From the NCBI GenBank assembly GCA_034190085.1, contig JAXHTS010000023.1:55981-119980 (forward strand): a stretch of DNA of 64,000 nt, given 5' to 3'. Positions 29,194 to 37,111 of the stretch are shown here, in pieces. This DNA is from Spirochaetota bacterium (GTDB lineage Bacteria; Spirochaetota; UBA4802; JAFGDQ01). The notes beneath the pieces were generated by a model. It searched no databases. It was not told the origin of the DNA and worked only from the letters and a program-made list of their open reading frames with translations. The translations under genes were made by a program, and so were the position numbers. Each line of letters starts with the position of its first letter. Position 1 is the stretch's first letter.

Positions 29194-30149
29194 AAAAAAA
29201 GTATGCACTAATAATTTTTTGTATATTGCTTATCACAAATAGCAACGCCTTTTCATGGGAGATCTATGATAGGGTTATTGCGATTGTGAATGATATACCA
29301 ATAATTGAGAGTGAGGTCTTGTCCAAGTTATCACGGTTACAAAAGATCAAGAAGATTAACAAGGGGAAGATAATTTATGAAAAGAGCAGACTGCTCGATA
29401 AATTTATCGATGATACCCTTGTTTGCCAGACAGCAAAAGAGGAATATATCATTGTAAGTGAAAAAAAGATTGATCATCAAATAGACAAGATCATGAAAAG
29501 CATGAACTTAACTTCAATTGAAGAGTTTAAGAAGAGAATCGAAGCAAGTGAAAAGATGAGCTTCAAGGATTATAAAGAGGAGCTAAGAATCTCTATTATA
29601 ACCGAACAGGTAATGTCAATAGCAATTGGGGTGTCGCCACCATCGGAAAAGGATGGTATTGAATGGTATGAGAAAAATAAAAAAAAACTTGGTTACCAGG
29701 TTAAGTTAAAACACATCCTAGTCAAACCGAATAACAATTCAATAGCAGAAGAGAAGAGAGTAAATAAACAGATAAATAAATTGAGAAGACTTATCGTTTC
29801 AGGCAAATCCTTTGAAGAAATTGCACAAGCGCATTCAGAGGACTCAAGCACGTCAAAGAGGGGGGGGGATCTCGGATGGGTAAACATTGCTGAACTCGAT
29901 CCCTATTTCGCATCTCAAGTGGACAAAATTAGAAAAATTGGGAAAATATCTGGAGTAATTAAATCAAACTACGGATATCACATTGTCAAGTATCTGGGAA
30001 GACGATCTGTGCCCTATGGATCAGTTGCCAATAAAATTTTAAACCTCCTATATAATCAAAGGATGATGGAACAGTTTCGGAAGTGGGTTTTAAGGAGACG
30101 AAGAGAATCAGAGATAAAGATCTATATGGAAGATTATGTTCGAGGATAG
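29190..30149 (+). CDS. SurA-like periplasmic peptidyl-prolyl isomerase
   Basis: The 319-residue protein starts with a signal peptide (cleavage predicted after NSNA, residue 20), a SurA N-terminal-like helical chaperone part (YDRVIAIVNDIPIIESEVLSKL), and a parvulin domain (LKHILVKPN through GGDLGWVNIAELDP, IGKISGVIKSNYGYHIVKYLG). SurA assists outer-membrane protein folding in diderms; here there is one parvulin domain rather than two. The gene contains a run of nine G residues at 29870-29878 encoding part of the GGDLGW motif. It is co-directional with murI and the radical SAM gene, with AGGAG serving the latter near its stop. Confidence 0.88.
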   Translation: MKKKYALIIFCILLITNSNAFSWEIYDRVIAIVNDIPIIESEVLSKLSRLQKIKKINKGKIIYEKSRLLDKFIDDTLVCQTAKEEYIIVSEKKIDHQIDKIMKSMNLTSIEEFKKRIEASEKMSFKDYKEELRISIITEQVMSIAIGVSPPSEKDGIEWYEKNKKKLGYQVKLKHILVKPNNNSIAEEKRVNKQINKLRRLIVSGKSFEEIAQAHSEDSSTSKRGGDLGWVNIAELDPYFASQVDKIRKIGKISGVIKSNYGYHIVKYLGRRSVPYGSVANKILNLLYNQRMMEQFRKWVLRRRRESEIKIYMEDYVRG

Positions 30150-30158
30150 GAGTAGAAA

Positions 30159-31643
30159 TTGAAAATCGATATATTATTATATATAGATGACCATATTTCC
30201 GAGAAGGACCTGAATTTTAATGGGATATATTTACCAGGGAAACTGGCAGATGAATTGATGGCAAAGGATAATATTGATAATATATATTATTGCATACCAA
30301 AGAATTATAAAGGCGATCTGATTAATAAAGATGGTTGTTTTAACAGAAATGATAAAGATGATATTACCTTATGGAAACAAATATTTAACCAAACAAAATC
30401 TGATCATATTGTTAAAATATACTGTGATTCTCCCTTTCTGGATACAGAGATAATAAAAGATATGATGGACCTTCATATAAAATATCTTGCCGAGTTTACC
30501 TATTCAGAGAATCTCCCAGAGGGCTATTCATGTGAAATAATCTCAAAAGGGCTGATTGAGACAATTCCAGATTCAGATGAAAGAATGCTTCCATTGAGAG
30601 ATATTATCAGGTCTAATATCAATCAATTTGATGTGGAACTCTATTATAAAGCTCCTGATATAAGGGATAAGAGAATATCCTTCAGGTCCGGAAATTTAAG
30701 GGATAAAAAAATTATGCAAAATATATATACAAGGCTTGACAAAATTCCAAAATATTCAGAGCTTAGCCAAACTATTGATGATAATCCTGATGTCCTTTAT
30801 ATTGGGCCATCATATATAGAAATTGAGTTAACTGGTCGATGTGAATTAGATTGTATATTTTGTTATAGAAATACTATAAGAAGCCCTCGATGGGATATGG
30901 ATATGATCCTTTTCACAAAGATTTTAAAGGATATGGAATCTTTTCAACTACCCTATTCCGTATGCTTTGGCGGTTCTGGCGAACCGATGATGCACAGCAA
31001 TTTTTATGAGATTCTGGATTTAGCCCTGAAGCAAAATCTTATAGAAAACATAATAATTGAGACAAATGGAATATATGCAGATGATAATTTTAAAAATGTC
31101 CTATTAAATCATAGAGATGATAGGATAAAGATTATCTTCAACATAAACGGCATGGATGATGAAACCTACAATGATTTACATGGAGCCGATTGCTTTCAAA
31201 GGGTTTATAATAATATCACCTCAATAAAGGAAATAATTCACGAAGATAACAGTATTTATATTCAGATCATGAAAATAAACGAAACTGAAGCTTTTCTGGA
31301 TAGATATTATGACTATTGGGAAAATCATAAAATACCTATTATACTCCAAAAACAGAATACCTATCTGGGTAAAATAGAAGATAAAAGATATTCTGACCTA
31401 TCCCCCATTGAGAGAGTCCCTTGCTGGCATCTTCAAAGAGATCTCTATATACTCTCTGACGGAAGGGTAATCTTTTGCAAACAGGATATTGACGGAGATT
31501 CTATAAAGGGGAACATTCAGGAAGAATCTATATACGATATATGGACAAATTCTAAAGCATTTTATATACAGGATTATATGAAAAACTATACTACAAATCC
31601 TGATTGTAAATCCTGTGACGAATGGTACACCTTTAATCTTTAA
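30159..31643 (+). CDS. Radical SAM/SPASM protein with N-terminal nucleotidyltransferase-like region
   Basis: The 494-residue protein begins at TTG 30159, with AGGAG six bases upstream. The central radical SAM domain has the cluster motif C228-x3-C232-x2-C235 (TGRCELDCIFCY), GGSGEPMMH and IIETNG. A SPASM-like C-terminal section carries C-x-rich motifs ending in CKSCDEW (C483, C486), which would bind an auxiliary cluster. The first 200 residues look like a divergent nucleotidyltransferase-like domain. I associate this layout with a family called spiro-SPASM, known mainly from spirochaetes; function is unknown. It precedes SpsF- and SpsG-like genes by 12 bases, suggesting a joint role in sugar or glycan modification. 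Confidence 0.82.
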   Translation: MKIDILLYIDDHISEKDLNFNGIYLPGKLADELMAKDNIDNIYYCIPKNYKGDLINKDGCFNRNDKDDITLWKQIFNQTKSDHIVKIYCDSPFLDTEIIKDMMDLHIKYLAEFTYSENLPEGYSCEIISKGLIETIPDSDERMLPLRDIIRSNINQFDVELYYKAPDIRDKRISFRSGNLRDKKIMQNIYTRLDKIPKYSELSQTIDDNPDVLYIGPSYIEIELTGRCELDCIFCYRNTIRSPRWDMDMILFTKILKDMESFQLPYSVCFGGSGEPMMHSNFYEILDLALKQNLIENIIIETNGIYADDNFKNVLLNHRDDRIKIIFNINGMDDETYNDLHGADCFQRVYNNITSIKEIIHEDNSIYIQIMKINETEAFLDRYYDYWENHKIPIILQKQNTYLGKIEDKRYSDLSPIERVPCWHLQRDLYILSDGRVIFCKQDIDGDSIKGNIQEESIYDIWTNSKAFYIQDYMKNYTTNPDCKSCDEWYTFNL

Positions 31644-31655
31644 TGGAGATGAGCT

Positions 31656-32441
31656 ATGAAGATAAATGGTATTGTAAATGGTCATAAGATAAAGCCCCAT
31701 GTTTCTGCCATTATTCAAGCCAGAATGCAGTCAAAGAGATTACCTGGTAAGGTGATGCTTGACTTAAACGGAAAACCTCTCCTATCACACATTATTGAGA
31801 GATCAACACTAATTGAAGGGGTAGACACCGTAGTAGTTGCTACTCCAACGGAGGAGGAGAATTTACCAATAATTGACCTAGCGCATTCAATGGGTGTAAG
31901 GGTGTTTACAGGTTCAATGGATAACGTGCTTGAAAGATATTATATGGCCAATCAGGAGTATAATGGCGACTATATTATCAGGGTTACCGGAGACAACCCA
32001 TTCATTGATATAGAATATGCTACCATGGCTCTTGATATTGCTATTGAATCAGGTTCAGATCTCTGTGCCATTCCTAATCTACCCCTAGGCGTTGCTGTAG
32101 AGGTAATAAAGAGGGAGGCGCTTGAGAAGAGCTACCAACTGAGCACCAAACCCTATCATAGAGAACATGTTACCACATTCATAAAAGAACATACCGAATT
32201 ATTTAAAATAGAGAGGCCATTGGTGGACATTAACTACCCTTCAAGCAATCTCAGATTAACAGTAGACACTATAGAGGATTATCAATTTGCACAACTACTC
32301 TATGCCAATCTATATAGAGGAAAGCCATTCCCGCTATTGGATATAATCGATTATGTACACAAAAATCCAAAACTGGCATTTATAAATAATGGGATCAAAC
32401 AACGTTCCTCTACCCATTTTGAAGCCCTGTCAGTCAAATAG
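31656..32441 (+). CDS. SpsF-like cytidylyltransferase (nucleotide-sugar synthesis)
   Basis: A 261-residue nucleotidyltransferase like Bacillus SpsF and CMP-sugar synthetases: AIIQARMQSKRLPGKVMLDLNGKPLL near the N-terminus is the nucleotide-binding loop, and RVTGDNPFID is the metal-binding Asp motif. SpsF-type enzymes activate acidic sugars for spore coat or cell-surface glycans. The start ATG has a GGAG eight bases upstream. It lies 12 bases after the radical SAM gene and overlaps the SpsG-like gene by 53 bases. The sugar substrate is unknown; a pseudaminic or legionaminic-type sugar is one possibility, but the other synthesis genes are not visible here. Confidence 0.82.
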   Translation: MKINGIVNGHKIKPHVSAIIQARMQSKRLPGKVMLDLNGKPLLSHIIERSTLIEGVDTVVVATPTEEENLPIIDLAHSMGVRVFTGSMDNVLERYYMANQEYNGDYIIRVTGDNPFIDIEYATMALDIAIESGSDLCAIPNLPLGVAVEVIKREALEKSYQLSTKPYHREHVTTFIKEHTELFKIERPLVDINYPSSNLRLTVDTIEDYQFAQLLYANLYRGKPFPLLDIIDYVHKNPKLAFINNGIKQRSSTHFEALSVK

Positions 32442-33339
32442 AATCATATATATATTATCTGACTGGGGGGATTCCCTTGGTAGTGGTCATATCCAGAGAA
32501 TGTCAACCCTTCTTTGGCATCTTAACCAGAGAGAGGGTATACGAGCCTTTCTTGTATCGAATTCAATACCTCACTTCCTTTCGTCTGAAATCTTCAAATA
32601 TACCAAGAAACAGATAGATACGAAACCAGATATAATAATCCGTGATATGCGAAACTCCTCAACAGAAGAGATTGAAAAACTGAAATCCCTGAGTAGGGTA
32701 ATGGTGATTGATGATGCTGGGGATGGAAGAGATGTTGCTGACTTTACAATCGATCTATTGCCAAATTATAGTAATCTTCAAAAGGAAGAATCATCAACCC
32801 GAAATACCTTTTTTTTATATGGCTTCAATTTTGTTAAATCCCTGCTTTCCATTATTAATAAAAGTATTCCAAAGGTGATCGATTTTTCAATCTACCCGGG
32901 ACTAGCCGCCAATGATAAATACCTAGACCTTCTGCTTTCCCTCCTTCCTAAGGGTTCAAGCTATGCAATCCATTTGGGTGAAAACTCCTATTCAAATTAT
33001 GGGGAAAAAATCGATAGATCCTATGCTGAGTTAATCCTCTCTTCAAGAATTATTGTTTCTCACTTTGGGATTATGCTCTATGAGGGATTCATATCAGGAT
33101 GTAGATTAGTATCAGTAAATCCGACCCTTTATCATTGTCAATTATCAAAATTGGTTGAGAAGAGGTTAAACATATTAAACTTAGGGATGTATAATGATCT
33201 TAATAGGGATATGGTTCTATTAAAAATTGAAGAATTATTAAATGAACCGATTTGCGAAAGTATTTCAGCAAAGGAGGTTTATAATAGGGTTTTTGAAAAA
33301 CTTGAGAAGTTCTCTGACTATATTATTGAGTTAACATAG
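32389..33339 (+). CDS. SpsG/PseG-like glycosyltransferase-fold hydrolase
   Basis: A GT-B fold protein of 316 residues related to SpsG/PseG (UDP-sugar hydrolase). The N-terminal motif GDSLGSGHIQRM matches the G-x-GH-x-x-R signature of that group. The C-terminal half has the VSHFGIMLYEGFISGCRLVSVNP segment, similar to the nucleotide-binding loop in PseG/MurG. The first 17 residues are unlikely to belong to the domain, and the 53-base overlap with spsF is large, so the true start may be a downstream codon such as TTG 32419. Predicted role: release or transfer of a nucleotide-activated sugar together with the two preceding genes. Confidence 0.7.
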   Translation: MGSNNVPLPILKPCQSNRIIYILSDWGDSLGSGHIQRMSTLLWHLNQREGIRAFLVSNSIPHFLSSEIFKYTKKQIDTKPDIIIRDMRNSSTEEIEKLKSLSRVMVIDDAGDGRDVADFTIDLLPNYSNLQKEESSTRNTFFLYGFNFVKSLLSIINKSIPKVIDFSIYPGLAANDKYLDLLLSLLPKGSSYAIHLGENSYSNYGEKIDRSYAELILSSRIIVSHFGIMLYEGFISGCRLVSVNPTLYHCQLSKLVEKRLNILNLGMYNDLNRDMVLLKIEELLNEPICESISAKEVYNRVFEKLEKFSDYIIELT

Positions 33340-33511
33340 GATATCCTATGCAAGTTGACTCCTGTAGTGTTAAAGATAAATTTCAAAAATCGCATCCTAA
33401 TATTGTGAAGCACTGAATTTGTATTTCAATAGTATAGAAGTAAGATAATTCACCCTATCATAGAGGATAAATCGACAACCAGAATAATAATATTATAACA
33501 ATGAGCTTTGG

Positions 33512-33850
33512 CTAGCTATAGAATAGTTCACGTTGACGATCAGTAATAAATCTATCTAAATTCGGATTATTAAATCTTAAATTCACCTCTCTCAATTTAG
33601 TTATTATCCTTTTAGCCTCAGACAACAAATCACTATCATCAGTTTTTTGTATGGCGACTAGTCTTCGTGAAAGATCGATTATTTCACTATCTTCTTGCTC
33701 TATAAGTTCAGCCTTTTCCAATATACACCTGTTCCCACACCTGGGACACTCACGGGCATCTTGGCCCATTGTAACAGTTCAACTAGCAGAACAGGATTTA
33801 AATTCTGTAAATTCATCCTCATATCCACATTTGTCACATCTTATCTTCAT
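33512..33850 (-). pseudogene. Zinc-ribbon protein gene interrupted by an in-frame TGA
   Basis: A strong Shine-Dalgarno (GAGGAGG, eight bases before ATG 33848-33850) starts a frame reading MKIRCDKCGYEDEF and so on for 23 codons, then TGA at 33779-33781, then continues in the same frame as TVTMGQDARECPRCGNRC and runs to 33512. The two CxxC pairs lie on opposite sides of the stop, so the whole would form one zinc ribbon of about 112 residues with a helical tail. Possible readings: a nonsense mutation, sequencing error, or UGA recoding as selenocysteine. An internal ATG (33769) could also express only the C-terminal 85 residues. Function is unknown. Confidence 0.6.
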
Positions 33851-34152
33851 TCAACATACCTCCTCATTACAATCCTTAATGTTTATCTTATTGAGATAAA
33901 TAAGATTATATACAATTAAAAAAGTCAATGCTTTTATAAAAGTGATATGCATATTGTTGTTAGCTATCAATGGGTCACCTTACTGTAAGGTAAGATAAGG
34001 TAAGGTAATTGTTTAATTGTATTGACAAGATATTTGAAATGATTTTTAGATTAATATCACTACAACAAACTCATTTAACGTACTATACAAGTCAATATTG
34101 TTTAGATATTAGATTACTGAAATAACTATAATCTTAATTAAGGATGTAATTC
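33851..34152. other. 302-base gap with a palindrome and AAGGT-type repeats
   Basis: The gap lies between divergent genes. At 33977-33991 it has a palindrome ACCTTAC-T-GTAAGGT, followed at once by tandem pentamers (AAGATAAGGTAAGGTAA, to about 34007). This may be an operator or a protein-binding site for either divergent promoter. The rest is AT-rich without coding signal. Confidence 0.4.
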
Positions 34153-34437
34153 ATGTTGAGAATAAATTATCAAAATAAATTTTTTGAAAAGGAAGCAGTT
34201 GAGTTAGACAACCATTCATTTACCAATTGTGAATTTAAAGACTGCATGATTATTCTAAAGACTGGAGATACTGAAATAAAGTCCTGCAATTTTATTGATT
34301 GTAAGCTAATACTAAAAGAAAATGCCTTAACAGTTGGAAAAATTATTAAAATGTTTACGAAGAATGGGCCATTGCGTGTTGTTGATTATGATAAGAATGG
34401 TATTTTCCATCCTTCAGGGGGGGGGGATAATGACTGA
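34153..34437 (+). CDS. Small pentapeptide-like hypothetical protein
   Basis: 94 residues, not recognised as a named family. It has two cysteine-rich repeats of a pentapeptide or beta-helix-like kind: HSFTNCEFKDCMIILKTG and IKSCNFIDCKLILKEN, suggesting a short solenoid. The C-terminus ends in a glycine run encoded by ten consecutive G bases (34417-34426) just before the stop, which could vary in length by slippage. It lacks a signal peptide. The start ATG is 34153; upstream AAGGATG gives a weak ribosome site. Expression and function are unknown. Confidence 0.55.
   Translation: MLRINYQNKFFEKEAVELDNHSFTNCEFKDCMIILKTGDTEIKSCNFIDCKLILKENALTVGKIIKMFTKNGPLRVVDYDKNGIFHPSGGGDND
34417..34426 (+). repeat. 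Homopolymer of ten G residues at the end of the hypothetical gene
   Basis: Ten consecutive G bases in an AT-rich region, close to the stop codon of the 94-residue gene. Loss or gain of one base would change the last few residues and the stop position only. Confidence 0.8.
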
Positions 34438-34525
34438 AAATAGGTATAGCTCAGATATGCCTTCATCTTCTCCATATATAACTGTAAATTTCACTCTCAA
34501 TTGATGTAAAATCTTATGAAAATAA

Positions 34526-35074
34526 TTAGAGATTTAATAACTCCTCGAATTTTTTAAACTCATCCCAAAACTCAACTTCATCGTAATTAAAAATATTCTT
34601 CCCTTGCATATATTTCTGAGCAATCATAGCATAGGCAATGGCTCCCTGTTTAATCCTATCCCCCTGCCCTGATTTACCAACCCGACATTCTGCAGGCACA
34701 CCTACAACAAAAGAACCAGGAGGGATGTTTCGTCTCTCTTGCACTACTGCTCCAGCTGCTACAATTGTGCCACTGCCAATAACAGAACCATTTAGAACAG
34801 TTGAGTTAATTCCTATAATGCAATTATCTTCAACTGTACATCCATGAAGGACCGCCCCATGTCCAACAGTTACCATATCTCCTATATTTGTAGGAGTACC
34901 AATATCTGCATGAAGCACACAGTTATCCTGTATATTAGTAAATCTTCCAATCTTTATGGGCGCAAAATCAGCCCGTATTACTGAAAATGGCCATAAGCTG
35001 GAATACTGTCCTAATATAACTTCGCCATGCTGTACTGATTTAGGATGAATAAATACTGATTCATGGATATTCAT
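34526..35074 (-). CDS. Gamma-carbonic anhydrase family protein (LbH hexapeptide repeats)
   Basis: About 182 residues of left-handed beta-helix repeats: NIQDNCVLHAD, GDMVTVGHGAVLHGC, EDNCIIGINSTVL, GSGTIVAAGAVVQE. The three zinc-ligand histidines of gamma-class carbonic anhydrases are in place (one in VLHAD, two in GHGAVLHGC), followed by the C-terminal helix. Family members (YrdA, PaaY, CamH-like) are common and some are carbonic anhydrases. A GTG (35077) and an ATG (35074) are adjacent starts; GGGAG suits either, and I use the ATG. The gene is alone on the minus strand. Confidence 0.9.
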   Translation of the reverse strand: MNIHESVFIHPKSVQHGEVILGQYSSLWPFSVIRADFAPIKIGRFTNIQDNCVLHADIGTPTNIGDMVTVGHGAVLHGCTVEDNCIIGINSTVLNGSVIGSGTIVAAGAVVQERRNIPPGSFVVGVPAECRVGKSGQGDRIKQGAIAYAMIAQKYMQGKNIFNYDEVEFWDEFKKFEELLNL

Positions 35075-35317
35075 CACTGTATCTCCCTTACATCAATGTT
35101 GATGATTAATCTTACTTTGTTGGCAGTTATAGGATTAACTGTTATAGTCTAACTTGTAGCAGAATATGAATCAAAGGTGCAAAGAGGCAGCGACACAACG
35201 CGCTAACAATAATTCGTATAACGCGATCATATCATCAATTGTTATATATTCAATGTGCAATTTTAGAAGTAGGTATACTTCCAACTAATTACAATAGCAT
35301 AAAAATGATTAGAATTG

Positions 35318-35926
35318 TCATTTTAATACACCATTGAAATAATTATTAACAATCGCATCAATTTTATATTCTTCAAGCATGCCTGAGTTCGTTTTATTAT
35401 CATTATACAAAATAAAAAGAACACCTCCAATAAACATTAAAGAGGTTAACTCTGAATCTATACTTTTTTTGTATAACCCCTTCTTGATGATCTCCTCAAT
35501 ATCACGTATTAACGATTTAGTAATTAATTCAATAAAAGCATTTACCCTTGCTAAAATCTCACCATCAATGCCCACTATGTCCTTAAAAATCAACTTTATT
35601 ATTATCGGCTCATTTTCAATGGATCTAATTGTACCTAAGATTCTTTCCTTAACAAATTTTAAGACTAACTTCTGAGAAGGATTTGTTTTCAAAAAATCTT
35701 TTAAATCATCCAAATCAAGTATATCATCAATCTTCTCCTCCACTGATTCCAAGATAGCATATAATATTTCACGCTTGTTTCCAAAATATTGATATACAGT
35801 CCCTCGGGCAATGTTCAGCTCTTCGCATACCTTGCCGATATGAGTACTCTGGAACCCGATTTTCATAAACATATCTTTGGCTGTATCAATAATCTGATGT
35901 TTTCTCCTCTGCCCTTTAGCAAGCAT
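35318..35926 (-). CDS. TetR/AcrR-family transcriptional regulator
   Basis: 202 residues with an N-terminal helix-turn-helix of the TetR type: IIDTAKDMFMKIGFQSTHIGKVCEELNIARGTVYQYFGNKREILYAIL (about residues 12-60). The rest is an alpha-helical ligand-binding domain; the ligand is unknown. It is separated by more than 1.1 kb of mostly non-coding DNA from the lysine fermentation operon downstream, so control of that operon is possible but unproven. A fatty-acid or CoA-ester-responsive role would fit the nearby genes, but nothing in the sequence shows it. Confidence 0.9.
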   Translation of the reverse strand: MLAKGQRRKHQIIDTAKDMFMKIGFQSTHIGKVCEELNIARGTVYQYFGNKREILYAILESVEEKIDDILDLDDLKDFLKTNPSQKLVLKFVKERILGTIRSIENEPIIIKLIFKDIVGIDGEILARVNAFIELITKSLIRDIEEIIKKGLYKKSIDSELTSLMFIGGVLFILYNDNKTNSGMLEEYKIDAIVNNYFNGVLK

Positions 35927-35964
35927 CTTTCATTACCTCAGCTATTTGATTATTTATAATCTAT

Positions 35965-36072
35965 GGCGCTCCTGCAAAAACTACTTTTGACAAAATTTTG
36001 TGTTCCATATTTGGCTATAATCGCCTGTAATCAGTACCTATATTATAAAAATTGACTTTTTGCAGGAGTACC
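35965..36072. mobile_element. Miniature inverted-repeat element (108 bp)
   Basis: The inverted ends CTCCTGCAAAAA (35969-35980) and TTTTTGCAGGAG (36057-36068) match perfectly over 12 bases, and the outer GG/CC bases extend the similarity to 16 positions with two mismatches. The 76-base middle has no gene. No target-site duplication was clear. The size and ends suggest a MITE or a degraded insertion sequence; the element family is not assigned. Confidence 0.6.
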
Positions 36073-36190
36073 ATCCATATTTTTATCATGCCTTTATATT
36101 GCATTTATGCTGTACTCATTAAGGATTCATCAATGGGACTTAAATAAATTGTCATAATACTTACATTATCAATAAAGACAAATGATATTC

Positions 36191-36319
36191 CTATCTGATT
36201 TTAGAATTATTGATATCCTCTCTCCGTTTCTGTATGTATATTTCTTTTGAAAGATATACTAAGACCTCTTTCAATTCTCGAATAACAATATCTGCCTTTT
36301 CTTGTAATTCTCTGCTCAT
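36191..36319 (-). CDS. Possible 42-residue protein, amphipathic helix
   Basis: An ATG (36317-36319) starts a 42-codon frame ending in TAG (36191-36193). The product (beginning MSRELQEKADIVIRELKE, ending with KRREDINNSKIR) is highly charged and would form one long amphipathic or coiled-coil helix, rich in Glu, Lys and Arg. AGGG lies only three bases upstream of the ATG, an imperfect ribosome site. It lies in a 1.1-kb gap between the TetR gene and the kam operon, where nothing else is coding. Whether it is expressed is undetermined. Confidence 0.35.
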   Translation of the reverse strand: MSRELQEKADIVIRELKEVLVYLSKEIYIQKRREDINNSKIR

Positions 36320-37111
36320 GGTCCCTAATAATATTTACCCACAATCGATATGATTCTATACTTGTGATGAGTTTAGATACAAAAACAGTTATTACTTAAC
36401 TTTTACAGATTTGTAAATAATGATTCAGATTATAACATTATAGGGTATAGAAGTTAGTATAAGCATACCCTAAATACACTTTGGATAATTTAATAAAATC
36501 AAAATTATGATATTACTCATAAATCATCCTTAAAATTACTAATCGTTATATTCATTCAAATACTTAATATCGTTATTCTCAATAATAAAATTTTTTATAT
36601 TTATTATCCTAGACCAATAGGTAATCTATTCTTTGTGTGGTTGATTAGCAATAAAGGATTCGAGGGGTAAAGGCTTCAAGTGAAAATCGGTAATTTATGA
36701 GTGTAAAGGACTATTCGTCTCTATTTTACCTATACCTTCACTTAAATCCCAGAATCCTTGAATCCTTCGTAGTTAAGTAATAAAACTTGAGAATGGACAA
36801 AAAAAGAACATTGAATCAATTTAATAAAAAATAAGTTTTAATAAATAATTTATATTGATTCCTTGTCATTCATTTCTATTTTAATATGAAACTTGCGTAA
36901 AATTAGGCCCTAAAAATGGTGACAACTACCAACAAAATGACAATAAAATATAAACATATTAAATTGCAAGAACAAAATTTACAATAATGGACAAGAAGTC
37001 AATACTAATAAAGTGATATAAAATTTACACACAAAGCCTATTTTTATAAAAGATATCTAGTAGGTCTATTCTCCTAAAACCATCGGTATTATTTAAATAT
37101 ATCAACACAGA
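36320..37111. other. Remaining part of the non-coding gap before the kam operon
   Basis: The stretch is AT-rich. It contains an inverted repeat at 36654-36767 and a hairpin with AGGGTAT (36442-36448) and ATACCCT (36465-36471). No open frame has coding character. It lies downstream of the last gene of the minus-strand kam operon. Confidence 0.5.
36654..36767. repeat. Imperfect inverted-repeat element (114 bp)
   Basis: AAGGATTC (36654-36661) and GAATCCTT (36760-36767) end the element, with further imperfect matches inward, such as TTCAAGTGAA near 36675-36684 and its counterpart TTCACTTAA near 36738. It resembles the GGATTC-rich repeats common in some anaerobic genomes, but the family is not assigned. 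Confidence 0.45.

Noticed and set aside
33761..33800. Selenocysteine insertion element after the TGA
   Set aside because: The small GGGC/GCCC stem is too short to call a SECIS, so selenocysteine is kept only as one of several explanations.
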